Shown here in pieces: positions 1 through 8,939 of a stretch of DNA of 52,757 nucleotides. The DNA is taken from assembly GCA_902168085.1 (NCBI GenBank), contig CABHOP010000013.1, positions 1-52,757 of the forward strand, given 5' to 3'. Source of the DNA: an uncultured Bacteroides sp. (GTDB lineage: Bacteria > Bacteroidota > Bacteroidia > Chitinophagales > Chitinophagaceae). Position 1 is the first letter of the stretch; every line of letters begins with the position of its first letter. Under the pieces are notes generated by a model. That model was not told the DNA's origin, did no database searches, and saw only the letters and a program-made list of their open reading frames with translations. Both the position numbers and the translations under genes were made by a program.

Positions 1-96
1 CGAAGAAATGGGTCTGAAATATGGATAATAACCGGCGTTCCTGGCTTCTTGTGCAGCAGTATACGCACTTACTTTTTTGTGTAGATTACCTGCCAT
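1..96 (-). CDS. Serine palmitoyltransferase/AONS-family PLP enzyme (N-terminal 32 codons only)
   Basis: Partial gene running off the left edge; only the first 32 codons are present. The translation begins MAGNLHKKVSAY and ends with GYYPYFRPISS. The pattern 'G-Y-P-Y-F-R-P-I-x-S' near the N-terminus is typical of the Bacteroidetes alpha-oxoamine synthase group (serine palmitoyltransferase, glycine C-acetyltransferase, 8-amino-7-oxononanoate synthase). These PLP enzymes condense an amino acid with an acyl-CoA; in this phylum the serine palmitoyltransferase member starts sphingolipid synthesis. The catalytic lysine lies outside the window, so the exact reaction cannot be assigned. A TAATTTTG promoter-like element lies about 50 bases upstream. 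Family assignment rests on recalled N-terminal similarity. Confidence 0.6.
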   Translation of the reverse strand, partial: MAGNLHKKVSAYTAAQEARNAGYYPYFRPISS

Positions 97-144
97 TGAG
101 AATTTTTAACCTTTAAACCTTTCGACTAAATTGGTTTAAAAGTC

Positions 145-170
145 CAAAATTAACTAAGAGTGATATTCAA
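145..170 (-). promoter_or_regulatory. Candidate Bacteroidetes promoter for the partial AONS-like gene
   Basis: On the minus strand a perfect TAnnTTTG element (TAATTTTG, 145-152) is preceded by TTG (168-170). The spacing of 15 is shorter than the usual 17-23, so the -33 assignment is weak. Transcription would begin near 138, giving a leader of about 40 bases. Confidence 0.35.
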
Positions 171-247
171 CACGAATTTTTTTTCGGAATGTGTATAATT
201 ATTATCTATAAAGAGCCAGGTAAAAAATACTTATTACCTACTGAAAA

Positions 248-1063
248 TCATCCGAATAGACTGGCCTGAACAGTCTTAACCCTTGATGTATGGCTACTAT
301 CAGCGTTTATATGATATACCTGCGAAGGCTCATATCTTGACGCAATAGATACATTAACATCATTTCTATATGGTGCAAATAATTCTAAAGCCTTACCAGG
401 GTCGTTATTATCTTTTGAAAGGTGAGCCAGCAAAAGATGGGTCATATGAGCAGGGCGGTGACTACAAAAAACCTCCAATGCCTGGCAATTAGATAAATGG
501 CCTTTACCGCCCCGTATCCTGTTCTTTAAATAGATAGGATATGGGCCATTTTCCAGCATTTCAATATCATAATTGGCTTCCAGAAAAGCGGCATGGCACT
601 TACTGAAATGGTATGTCAACTGATCGCAGGCGATGCCTATGTCTGTAAAAACACCTATGGTCGTGCCATTCCCCTCTACCACAAAACTTTGCGGGTCGTT
701 CGCATCATGATGCTTTGCAAAAGCTGTAACCTGTAGGCCTTCTACATCAATCTTGTCGCCGGAGTTGAAATTGACAATCAAATGTTTATCTATCAGCACC
801 CTGTTATCGTGCGTAGCGGCAGTAATATAAACCGGCAACTGGTACCTTCGGGATAGTGCGGTTATGCCCCTGATATGGTCTGTATGCTCATGAGAAATAA
901 ATACCGCCCGAACGGTACGCATGGATAAATCCAGCAAACGCATACGGCGCTCCACCTCTCTGCATGAAATACCTGCATCTATCAGTACGGCATCTTTACC
1001 ATTACCTACATAATAACAGTTTCCATTACTCCCCGAATTCAGCGATGCGATAAACAAAGACAT
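248..1063 (-). CDS. MBL-fold metallo-hydrolase, WalJ/YycJ-like
   Basis: A 271-residue single-domain metallo-beta-lactamase-fold protein. The family motif H-x-H-x-D-H is present as HEHTDH (residues 58-63), preceded by the 'SGSNGNCYYV' loop and 'LIDAG' strand characteristic of the YycJ/WalJ branch. Further histidines (KHHDAND, around residue 117, and the C-terminal AHLSKDN) would complete the dinuclear metal site. WalJ proteins are proposed cytoplasmic nucleases; in Firmicutes they accompany the WalRK system, which is not adjacent here. No signal peptide is visible. The gene sits between two other minus-strand genes but is separated from the upstream one by a terminator, so it is probably its own transcription unit. 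Fold assignment is firm; the substrate is unknown. Confidence 0.85.
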   Translation of the reverse strand: MSLFIASLNSGSNGNCYYVGNGKDAVLIDAGISCREVERRMRLLDLSMRTVRAVFISHEHTDHIRGITALSRRYQLPVYITAATHDNRVLIDKHLIVNFNSGDKIDVEGLQVTAFAKHHDANDPQSFVVEGNGTTIGVFTDIGIACDQLTYHFSKCHAAFLEANYDIEMLENGPYPIYLKNRIRGGKGHLSNCQALEVFCSHRPAHMTHLLLAHLSKDNNDPGKALELFAPYRNDVNVSIASRYEPSQVYHINADSSHTSRVKTVQASLFG

Positions 1064-1100
1064 ACCTACTACAAAGAAAAGACTTTTATAGGTGTAATAA

Positions 1101-1128
1101 AAAAGGACTGCAGAAATGCAGCCCTTTT
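1101..1128 (-). terminator. Intrinsic terminator after the small hypothetical gene
   Basis: Twelve-base arms (1101-1112 and 1117-1128) around a GAAA loop, with one A-C position that becomes a G-U pair in the minus-strand RNA. On the minus strand the stem is followed by TTTTTTATT. It ends transcription of the 1144-1530 gene. Confidence 0.75.
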
Positions 1129-1143
1129 ACCGAATATACCTGC

Positions 1144-1530
1144 CTATGACAACGAATACTGAATAACGATACCCTGCTTTATGGTAAATACAAAACTGCC
1201 ATTTACTATGGGTATCCGTTTCTTTCCTTTTTGCTTTTCACCCTGCACCTGTATCTCTATACGACCGCTATCGTACGCGGTGGCATAAGAGTAAAAGTGT
1301 ACCATATCGTTCAGGAAAGCTTTCCCGATAATATCGATATTAAAATGTTTCAGAATGATCTTATTAAAATCGAGCGTACCAAATAGCTTGATAATTGCTT
1401 CATCATTCAGGCTGGTGATGGCATTCAATATTTTGCATACAGATAATGCAGATTCGTGATCAAGATTTTCATCATTTACTATAAATGAATTGGCCATCAG
1501 ATGCCGCGTTTTATTTTGCTTATTGTCCAT
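1144..1530 (-). CDS. Small hypothetical protein (128 aa)
   Basis: The reading frame is open up to 1656, but the upstream part runs through a terminator hairpin (1563-1585). The ATG at 1530 (MDNKQNKTRHLMANSF) is therefore chosen; the ATG at 1497 (MANSF) is an alternative. The protein is soluble, with no signal peptide or membrane segment. The middle is helical with Leu/Ile-rich segments (SALSVCKILNAI, EAIIKLFGTLDF). The C-terminus has alternating beta-like strands containing a basic turn 'GEKQKGKKR'. No family is recognised. It is monocistronic, with terminators on both sides. An actual function cannot be proposed. Confidence 0.55.
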   Translation of the reverse strand: MDNKQNKTRHLMANSFIVNDENLDHESALSVCKILNAITSLNDEAIIKLFGTLDFNKIILKHFNIDIIGKAFLNDMVHFYSYATAYDSGRIEIQVQGEKQKGKKRIPIVNGSFVFTIKQGIVIQYSLS

Positions 1531-1562
1531 TGCATGGATATTTAAAATGAATAAATAAAAAA

Positions 1563-1585
1563 GCCCTTTGAGTTTGTCAAAGGGC
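1563..1585 (-). terminator. Intrinsic terminator upstream of the 128-aa gene
   Basis: Perfect nine-base arms GCCCTTTGA / TCAAAGGGC with a GTTTG loop. On the minus strand it is followed by TTTTTTATTTATT. It lies between the 1865-6358 gene and the small hypothetical gene, and is the second of two terminators in this gap. Confidence 0.8.
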
Positions 1586-1864
1586 ATACATGAATAGTAT
1601 ATACATATACTCAACATCGCACCTTTGAGTTCCCGGCATAGTGGATACAGCAACAATGTTGCGTAGTATTATGGCTATTATATTTTACGGTTTGTATCAT
1701 GTTCAAAAAAATAAGCCCCTCGGCTGGTACCGAAGGGCTGCGTTAAAATCTTATATTCATTACACGCGGCTACACACTTCGGCTTTCGAAGATGTAATGA
1801 CAACATGTATGTTTTACTACTACCATTTTTACAATATTAGACTTTAAAAAACATGCATCCAAAT
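1586..1864 (-). other. Gene-free stretch with hairpins, possible small RNA(s)
   Basis: No credible protein gene is visible. On the minus strand the order is: a TAAATTTG promoter-like element at 1860-1867 overlapping the stop of the upstream gene; a hairpin with CATTACA/TGTAATG arms (1758-1799) enclosing an inner CTTCG/CGAAG stem; a terminator (1714-1739); ACTCAA/TTGAGT and AGTATAT/ATATACT stems between about 1595 and 1635; and the terminator at 1563-1585. Two terminators in succession would be explained by one or two short transcripts, or simply by a structured 3' UTR. Confidence 0.35.
1714..1739 (-). terminator. Intrinsic terminator, first after the secreted giant protein
   Basis: Ten-base arms AGCCCCTCGG / CCGAAGGGCT with a single mismatch. 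On the minus strand it is followed by TTATTTTTTTG. It stops transcripts coming from the 1865-6358 gene, or a short RNA starting just after it. Confidence 0.7.
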
Positions 1865-4800
1865 TTATCTTATCAGCACTACATCCCCTTTTTTGAACAG
1901 TCCGGTTTGCCCACCCGCCACTTCATATTTCAGCGACCAATAGTATGTACCCACATCTACCAGTTTACCATTATAAGTGCCATCCCAACCGTCCTTTATG
2001 CTATTGCCACGATATACTTGTTCGCCCCAGCGATTGTAGACTACAAATTCAAGAAGACGAACATTGGGGTTATCCGTAACCACCCTGAATATATCATTTC
2101 GTCCATCGTTATTAGGGCTGAAGCCTGTTGGTAGCCACACATCATTGGGGATATCTACTACCTGCATGTTGTATGTACAGCTATCCGTACAGTTAAGGTT
2201 CTTTACAACACATACATAAGATGATTTATACTCTTTAGGCTCAATCGTAAGCGTTTTGCAGTTACCACATACCAATTCACCATCGCGGTACCAGTCAGCT
2301 GTCGTTGCATCTGCGCAGGCAGGCAATACTATTTCAGCTTTATAGGAGAGCGTCATAGCCGTATCTTCAAAGCGAGCCTTAGGATAAGGCACTACTACTA
2401 TATTAGACGTATGGCTTGTGGTACCTCCGGCGTTGGTGGCAGTGAGTGTTACCGGGTACACGCCTGCTGCAGGATAACATATAATGCCCGCCGATGACCC
2501 CGTAACTTTTGAAGGTGTGCCACCATCAAAACTCCATTCATATTGTTGCGGGTAGTTTGCCACCGTGGCAATAAATTCAACGCAATCCCCTTCACATAAG
2601 CTGTCCCTGTAAGGTTGCAAACCCGTTATCTTAGGTTCGCAAAACCTCACACGTACGGTGTCACTATATTTATCGCAAGGACTTTGTAGCTGCACCCAGT
2701 ATTTGCCGGGTTTATTCACAGTGATATTGGCAGTAGTATCTCCTGTACTCCACAAGATATGTTGCGCGAGTATCGGCACCGAAAGGCCTGCACTATTGGC
2801 TTCATTGCATATAAGCGTATCATTGGGCAGTTCAGGTTTATAATCTGCAGCGGTACGCACATACATCGTATCGCTGAAAGTGCCGCATATATTTTGAACT
2901 TCCACCCAATATTGCCCCCTCGTAGTAGCTGTAATAGCCATACTGCTTTCGCCTGTCGACCATCTTATATTATCAAAACCAGCCTCAACAGATATAGGCA
3001 CAGCAAAACTTCCTTTACATATAAGCGTATCTGGTGGTAACATAACAGAGGACGGCAATATTTTCACCTCAATTTCCTGTGATGTATCTGCCTTACAATA
3101 AGGATGAGAAACAATCACACTATACCTTCCGCCATCAGTAGTACTGTAGGTATTACTATTGCTTGCCGGTACGTTTACTCCATTTTTCTGCCATGTGTAA
3201 GTATATAAGGAACCGGTGGGGGTATATAATGTTATAACATCATTCTTGCACAACACCGTATCGGAAGCCGGCTGTAAGTTAGTTACCGGGGGATTATGCA
3301 CGGTTAGTGCAGCCGTAGGCGATACAGCTACACAGCCACCATTAGAAATGGTTACATTGTAACTCCCCGTTTGATGGGCAACCAGCGACGCACCATTGGC
3401 ACCGGGTATCGAGCTACCATTCATGCTCCAGGTATATTCATAATTAGTGCCGGTACTCGTTTGCAATGTGGCTGTTTCACCAAGGCATATATTACTGGCA
3501 GAAATAGAAATAGATGCTGTTGGTATAGGCACTATGGTCACTTCAACTTCGTCCGAAGTATCTACAGTGCACACATCAGCCATTACCCGCACTTTGTATT
3601 TACCCGCTGCATACACTATTAATATTTGCGAAGTATCAGAAGGCAGCAGCACTCCATCTTTAAACCATTGATAATCTAATGGCAATATGCCCGAGGCTGG
3701 TGCTACAAGTATCGTTGTATCTCCGCTGCATATTTTCAGGTGCGGAGAATATATAGTGGCATCCATCGGTTCATCAGGATCTGTTCTGAACTCCAGGGAA
3801 TCGCTATAGGTAAAACAACCGGTGGTGGTATCAATAGCCACAGCCTTATAGCTTCCTATACGGTCTACATACTTACTATAGCCAAAATTAGATGGTCTGC
3901 GGATGGCAAAATAATAACCGAGTGATATATTATATATGCCCATCTCCCATTCATATTTATAAGAAGTAGACGGATTGGTGATCGTCATCGTAGCGGGCGA
4001 ATCGCAAATGAGATCTACCAATGGCTTAGGCGGGTTAGGTGCCATTGCAATAATAGTGCTGTCCCTCATGGTTTGTGAACAGTTAGGAATTGTAATGGCT
4101 ACGCGGTACACCCCAACATTAGCTGCACCTACAGCTGCTATCACAGGCTCTCGCAAGGTAGAAGAGAAACTATTGGGTCCTGTCCATGAATAGGTAGCGC
4201 CGGGAATAAACAAGGCGCTTAACTGGACGGTACTGGAACTACACGCTACATAATTGCTTGCTGAGATAAGATGCGTAACAGCCAGGTCCAATATCTTTAA
4301 TCGCTGCACAGCAAATGCGCCGCAGGAGTCTTCTACTTTTACATCATATTCATCATTTGCATTGCCCCCAAAGCCGGAAAAAGTACCGCTGCTATTGCTT
4401 GCTATGTACGGACCGCTCGCTCCGTTTCCCTTTGCAGCCAGGTAATAATTATATCGCAACCCACTGCGCCGGTAAGGCATCCCATCTTTTCCTGTTACAA
4501 ATATCTGCCCCTGCCCACTGCTACCACCTGCACATATATACCCTTGCGATTGGTTGATATCTACCATCACAGGAGAAAGCGTATGCGTAAATGTATAGGA
4601 TTGAGTGTATGCATTAGGATAGGGGGGTATAAATACAATATGCGGTGCCGTGCTTGCCGGCACAATAGTATAAGTACCGGGCCCCAATATTGTAAAAGGG
4701 GTACCGCTGGGATATTGTGGCCATGTACCGGTAAAATCGTACATAGGATAGCCATCCTTTAATACTGCATATTTTATCGGCACACTATTGCCATTGCTGG

Positions 4801-6358
4801 TAGCAGAGCCTGCGGGCAAAACAGACAATCCGCTACATGTTTGTGTAAGCGTGGGTGCTAATACTGTATATTGGTATAAATGTTGTGGTCCGACAGTTAT
4901 TGGCAAATAATAAGTACCACACTGATCGGTTATCTTCCATACATAGGTACCTGTCGGAAATTTCAATGTATTAGGCAATATAGGTGTCTGATTGTTGATA
5001 ACCGGATACCTATTACTACCACTCCATCCACCTAAGTAAGAATAACCTGCCGGCCCGTTGAACAATTCTATGGTTCTGTAACTGGATGCAGCTGTTGTGG
5101 TAAATTCAAACCCTTCGATATAGTTATGCAGGCCGGATGCGCCCGTTAGTACAGACACCTTGTATGGCACCCCAACGATAGGCGCCGCAGACATGATGCC
5201 GCTGCCTGTATAGCCATCGCCTGTTGTAAAACTAATGGCGTAATTACCCAATGGCAACCTTACAGGCATGTTACCGGTAACACCCGATGTAGAATAAGGC
5301 CCATAAGAAGTACCGGTGCCTGTGTTACGCACCGAATAAGTAATTGGGAAACAAACCAGGGAACTAAAACTAAGTACTGCTGAAAAATCAACATTACAAT
5401 CCTGACTGATGGAAGCCGTGACTTGCGGATGAGGAATAGTTTGGCTAACGGTAAAATTAGTTCCGCAAGGCGGGGTAATAATATAATTTACCGTTTGTCC
5501 GTAACAATCTTTAATCGTTTTCCCCGACGATAATGAAATATTAAACGGAGCATTGTCCAGACCTTCCTGTGCCGTTACGCCTGATACACCACCACTTATC
5601 TGGGCTGTAGCTTTATAAAGGCCGTCGTTAAAGTAGTTCATCCATCCGCTCACATTGGTTTCTATATATGGCTTGGGGATGCTAACTGTACTGCAAGAAG
5701 TGGCTATGGGAACAACAAGATTCAACGTAGGGATAGTTAAACTATTAACTGTTGCGGATGCAGGCGGTGTACCGTTGCCACATGCATCCACAGCTTGAAA
5801 AGTATAGGTACCGGAAGGTAGATTATCTACAGAAGATGCAGAGGAGCTTGTGGTAAATGTTTTAGGCCCTGAATAACCTACAGGGGAGCTTGTCATATTA
5901 ATAGTGAAAGGGGCTCTTCCACTGATTACTGAAACACCTATCACACCATAAGCACCACAATTCAATGAATTTTTGTTGGTGTTCACAATTAAAGATGGGA
6001 AATCATAAGCCCCGGGCACATGGATAGTAGTATTTTTACCTACCAATGCCCCGCCACATGTAGCTACCACAGCAACCTGGTAAATACCGGACGGGATATT
6101 ATTGAATGTGGCGGAATTATTCAAAGGGACAGAAAAACCATCAGGTCCTAATGGGATGCCATACTGGATGTTAGACAGATTGCTTACATCGGGGCCGGAC
6201 AAAGTAACAGTAAAGCTGGCATTAGCTGCACAAGTAGAAGATGCAGTAACCGTAGCCTTTGCCGACCAGTTTGAACATTGGGCAAAGAGTACATTCCCCG
6301 CTAACAATGAGCATAGCAATAGGCCGACAAGAATCAGGGCATGTTTATATAGTTTCAT
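1865..6358 (-). CDS. Very large secreted protein with Ig/PKD repeats and gliding-type C-terminal sorting domain
   Basis: A 1497-residue protein read from the ATG at 6358. The frame opens at 6382, but the signal peptide MKLYKHALILVGLLLCSLLAG...LFAQ starts here. The body is a chain of extracellular beta-sandwich repeats. From about residue 880 on there are Ig-like units with a shared 'YxYTWxxNG...GxYxVxVS...C' pattern and two 'WSTG(D/E)...GxYWVxxQ..C' units. A PKD domain follows (YEWSFDGGTPS ... GVYPVTLTATN). The end carries the CHU_C/gliding-associated domain (LPTGFSPNNDGRND ... VYNRWGEQVY ... DVGTYYW), the sorting signal for type IX secretion (type B). It is probably exported and anchored on or released from the cell surface as an adhesin-like protein. 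Monocistronic. Confidence 0.88.
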   Translation of the reverse strand: MKLYKHALILVGLLLCSLLAGNVLFAQCSNWSAKATVTASSTCAANASFTVTLSGPDVSNLSNIQYGIPLGPDGFSVPLNNSATFNNIPSGIYQVAVVATCGGALVGKNTTIHVPGAYDFPSLIVNTNKNSLNCGAYGVIGVSVISGRAPFTINMTSSPVGYSGPKTFTTSSSASSVDNLPSGTYTFQAVDACGNGTPPASATVNSLTIPTLNLVVPIATSCSTVSIPKPYIETNVSGWMNYFNDGLYKATAQISGGVSGVTAQEGLDNAPFNISLSSGKTIKDCYGQTVNYIITPPCGTNFTVSQTIPHPQVTASISQDCNVDFSAVLSFSSLVCFPITYSVRNTGTGTSYGPYSTSGVTGNMPVRLPLGNYAISFTTGDGYTGSGIMSAAPIVGVPYKVSVLTGASGLHNYIEGFEFTTTAASSYRTIELFNGPAGYSYLGGWSGSNRYPVINNQTPILPNTLKFPTGTYVWKITDQCGTYYLPITVGPQHLYQYTVLAPTLTQTCSGLSVLPAGSATSNGNSVPIKYAVLKDGYPMYDFTGTWPQYPSGTPFTILGPGTYTIVPASTAPHIVFIPPYPNAYTQSYTFTHTLSPVMVDINQSQGYICAGGSSGQGQIFVTGKDGMPYRRSGLRYNYYLAAKGNGASGPYIASNSSGTFSGFGGNANDEYDVKVEDSCGAFAVQRLKILDLAVTHLISASNYVACSSSTVQLSALFIPGATYSWTGPNSFSSTLREPVIAAVGAANVGVYRVAITIPNCSQTMRDSTIIAMAPNPPKPLVDLICDSPATMTITNPSTSYKYEWEMGIYNISLGYYFAIRRPSNFGYSKYVDRIGSYKAVAIDTTTGCFTYSDSLEFRTDPDEPMDATIYSPHLKICSGDTTILVAPASGILPLDYQWFKDGVLLPSDTSQILIVYAAGKYKVRVMADVCTVDTSDEVEVTIVPIPTASISISASNICLGETATLQTSTGTNYEYTWSMNGSSIPGANGASLVAHQTGSYNVTISNGGCVAVSPTAALTVHNPPVTNLQPASDTVLCKNDVITLYTPTGSLYTYTWQKNGVNVPASNSNTYSTTDGGRYSVIVSHPYCKADTSQEIEVKILPSSVMLPPDTLICKGSFAVPISVEAGFDNIRWSTGESSMAITATTRGQYWVEVQNICGTFSDTMYVRTAADYKPELPNDTLICNEANSAGLSVPILAQHILWSTGDTTANITVNKPGKYWVQLQSPCDKYSDTVRVRFCEPKITGLQPYRDSLCEGDCVEFIATVANYPQQYEWSFDGGTPSKVTGSSAGIICYPAAGVYPVTLTATNAGGTTSHTSNIVVVPYPKARFEDTAMTLSYKAEIVLPACADATTADWYRDGELVCGNCKTLTIEPKEYKSSYVCVVKNLNCTDSCTYNMQVVDIPNDVWLPTGFSPNNDGRNDIFRVVTDNPNVRLLEFVVYNRWGEQVYRGNSIKDGWDGTYNGKLVDVGTYYWSLKYEVAGGQTGLFKKGDVVLIR

Positions 6359-6579
6359 AGGCTGCCGGTTAGCTGAAAACAATCTGTGCCTCGGTGATCT
6401 AAACGCAGTATAAAGGTATTACCAACCTATCCAAATATCAATATAAATATGCAAGTTTTACGTTATGCTGACTAAACAAGTATAACTCAAAAAAACAGCC
6501 CTATGTGAAGGTGGGACCTTATTAGCCTGAGAGTTAAAATACCATGGCAATAATTAACTTAAAACAAAATTATGCACCA

Positions 6580-7872
6580 TTACTCTGCTATTATTTTGTT
6601 CATTTCTTTTCTTATTTCGTCATTACACAAATTACCTATGCTACCGGCATGTATATGATGCAGTTGTTTTCCGCTATAAGAAAAGCTACCATTTTCCACT
6701 TCCATGCCCACCTGTCGGTATGCATCCCGAAATGCCACGCCACTATTCACCATATCATTTAATTGCTCCACAGTAAATATGTACAGATACCGTTCGTCAT
6801 CCAGTAAATTATCATGTACCTCTATTTCTTGCAGCATCGTCTGCACAATAGACAAACATGACTTCAATGTCTCAATGCCGGGGAATAATATCTCTTTGGT
6901 AAGCTGCATTTCCCTATGATAACCCGATGGCAGATTATTCATCAATAAGGCTAATTCATTGGGTATTGATTGCAATCTGTTGCACTTACCACGCACCAGT
7001 TCAAATACATCCGGGTTCTTTTTATGAGGCATAATACTACTGCCTGTAGTCATATGTGAAGGGAAACTTACAAAACCAAAATTCTGACCGTTATATAAGC
7101 ATACATCCATGCTGAAACGAGATAGGGTTGCAGCAATGCCGCTGATAGCCTGTGCTACTATCTTTTCTGTTTTTCCCCTGCTCATTTGTGCATATATACT
7201 ATTGTAGTGCATACTGCTAAAGCCAAGCAAGCTTGTTGTCAATTGCCTGTCTAAAGCAAACGATGACCCATACCCTGCACCACTACCCAATGGATTCTTA
7301 TCGACCATACGGAAAGCCGTCATCAGCATATCCATATCATCTACAAGGCTCTCTGCATAGGCTGCAAACCACAGGCCGAAAGACGAAGGCATCGCTACCT
7401 GCATATGGGTATATCCCGGCATAAGCTTGTCCTTATGTTGTTCACTTAAAGACAACAGCTTATTAAATAATGATAAGGTCAGGCCTTTCACTTCTTGCAG
7501 CTCTGCTTTTAGATACAATTTTATATCCACAGCCACCTGGTCATTACGGCTCCTGCCGCTATGTATCTTTTTACCGGCCTCACCAATGCGTTGTATCAGC
7601 ATCCATTCTATCTGGGAATGAATATCCTCGCAGCTATTATCTATTGCAAAACAGCCTGCAAGTATCTCGGCATATAATTGTTCCAGTGCAGGCTTTATCT
7701 TGCTAAAATCTTCGTCATTTAACAAACCCACATGATGCAGCATTGTAACATGTGCTATCGAGCCTTGCACGTCATATGGAGCCAGCAACATATCAAACTC
7801 CCTATCCCTGCCAACGGTGAATGCATCTATTTGTTGCGTTATGGTTGAACCTTCTTTTTGCCAGATTTTCAT
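6580..7872 (-). CDS. argH: Argininosuccinate lyase
   Basis: Last enzyme of arginine synthesis: it splits argininosuccinate into arginine and fumarate in the cytoplasm. The 430-residue length is slightly short of the usual 450-470. The fumarase/lyase superfamily signature GSSIMPHKKNPD (277-288) carries the mobile catalytic serine loop. The HSGRSRNDQ segment (104-112) and PGYTHMQ (152-158) are also intact. The start codon overlaps the stop of the upstream deacylase gene by four bases (ATGA), so the two are translationally coupled. It is the distal gene of the eight-gene arginine operon on this strand. Beyond the 3' end is an AAGGT/ACCTT stem with a T-run a few bases away, not a clean terminator. 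Confidence 0.95.
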   Translation of the reverse strand: MKIWQKEGSTITQQIDAFTVGRDREFDMLLAPYDVQGSIAHVTMLHHVGLLNDEDFSKIKPALEQLYAEILAGCFAIDNSCEDIHSQIEWMLIQRIGEAGKKIHSGRSRNDQVAVDIKLYLKAELQEVKGLTLSLFNKLLSLSEQHKDKLMPGYTHMQVAMPSSFGLWFAAYAESLVDDMDMLMTAFRMVDKNPLGSGAGYGSSFALDRQLTTSLLGFSSMHYNSIYAQMSRGKTEKIVAQAISGIAATLSRFSMDVCLYNGQNFGFVSFPSHMTTGSSIMPHKKNPDVFELVRGKCNRLQSIPNELALLMNNLPSGYHREMQLTKEILFPGIETLKSCLSIVQTMLQEIEVHDNLLDDERYLYIFTVEQLNDMVNSGVAFRDAYRQVGMEVENGSFSYSGKQLHHIHAGSIGNLCNDEIRKEMNKIIAE

Positions 7873-8939
7873 ACAACTGATTTTACCAGATCTATATATA
7901 ATGCAATGCCTTCCCTGATCTCTTGCAGATGGATATATTCATCTGCAGTATGGCTACGGGCAGAATCACCGGGCCCCATCTTCACTGTTGGAAAATGCAT
8001 AAACACTTTGTCCGATAAGGTTGCAGAGCCAAAATAATTTCTGCCAAGTGCAATACCCGCTTGCACTATCGGATGTGTTATATCAATCGCCGTTGGCCTT
8101 AAACGCAAGCTCCGTGGCACAACTTCACATTGCACATGCTGCTGTACAATAGCTACAACATCTTCATTCGTATAGCAGTCATTCACCCTCAGATCTACGG
8201 TAAATTTGCAGGAGGCCGGCACTACATTATGCTGTGTACCTGCCTGCAGCATCGTTACTGACATTTTCACAGTGCCCAACATTTCTGATACTTTTTCAAA
8301 TTGATACTCTTTGAACCACTCAATATCGTGCAATGCCTTATAAATAGCATTATCCCCTTCACATCTTGCCGCATGCCCGGAGGCGCCTTTCACCTCACAG
8401 TCTAAAACTACCAAGCCTTTTTCAGCAATAGCCATATGCATTTCGGTAGGCTCACCCACTATTCCAAAAGCTATCTCACCTAACTGTGGTAACAAAGCAG
8501 CTATACCATTAGCGCCGGATATTTCTTCCTCAGCAGTAGCTGCTATTACAATATTATATTTCAGGTCCGCTTGAGAATAGAAGTATAAAAATGTGGCAAT
8601 AAGCGACACCAGGCAACCGCCTGCATCATTACTACCTAAACCATATAACTTACCCTCTTTTTCAATCGGGCAAAATGGGTCGAGGGTGTATGCTGCATTG
8701 GGCTTTACAGTGTCATGATGCGAATTAAGCAGGATTGTCGGCTTCTCTTTATCAAAGTGTAAATTCGTTGCCCATAAATTATTCATCAACCGGTGCGCAA
8801 CAATGCCTTTTGCCTGGAAAAATTTCTGCAACAGCATAGCTGTTCCCTGCTCTTCCTTACTGTAGGATGGCGTAGCAATCAATTGCTTCAGCAACTGTAA
8901 GGCTTCGCTATATAATTCATCTATCATCTGCATGTTCAT
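7869..8939 (-). CDS. argE: M20-family acylornithine/acylcitrulline deacylase (ArgE-type)
   Basis: A 356-residue zinc hydrolase of the M20 peptidase family. Metal ligands are recognisable: H-x-D in LNSHHDTVKP (71-80), the aspartate in GSNDAGG (102-108) and the TAEEE segment (135-139) holding the general-base glutamate. In this operon context it removes the N-acyl group from an arginine-pathway intermediate. Because the neighbouring carbamoyltransferase acts on acylated ornithine, the natural substrate is probably N-acylcitrulline (N-succinylcitrulline if the pathway is succinylated) rather than acetylornithine. It overlaps argB upstream and argH downstream by four bases each. Family is sure; substrate is inferred from context. 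The dapE-like M20 alternative is less likely here. Confidence 0.85.
   Translation of the reverse strand: MNMQMIDELYSEALQLLKQLIATPSYSKEEQGTAMLLQKFFQAKGIVAHRLMNNLWATNLHFDKEKPTILLNSHHDTVKPNAAYTLDPFCPIEKEGKLYGLGSNDAGGCLVSLIATFLYFYSQADLKYNIVIAATAEEEISGANGIAALLPQLGEIAFGIVGEPTEMHMAIAEKGLVVLDCEVKGASGHAARCEGDNAIYKALHDIEWFKEYQFEKVSEMLGTVKMSVTMLQAGTQHNVVPASCKFTVDLRVNDCYTNEDVVAIVQQHVQCEVVPRSLRLRPTAIDITHPIVQAGIALGRNYFGSATLSDKVFMHFPTVKMGPGDSARSHTADEYIHLQEIREGIALYIDLVKSVV

Noticed and set aside
1531-1656. Longer start for the 128-aa protein at 1656
   Set aside because: The added 42 residues would run through a strong terminator hairpin (1563-1585) and look unlike a real N-terminus.
1586-1864. A tRNA, tmRNA or SRP RNA in the gap
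   Set aside because: No cloverleaf, CCA end, or GGAA/GNAR tetraloop pattern could be found; only generic stems and terminators are visible.
2658-4762. Several plus-strand open frames opposite the secreted giant protein
   Set aside because: They are mirror frames of a long real gene without recognisable domains, and the strand's coding pattern belongs to the minus-strand gene.
6481-6560. Terminator for the arginine operon after argH
   Set aside because: The AAGGT/ACCTT stem is separated from the T-run by about 12 bases, so it is not a standard intrinsic terminator; left unassigned.
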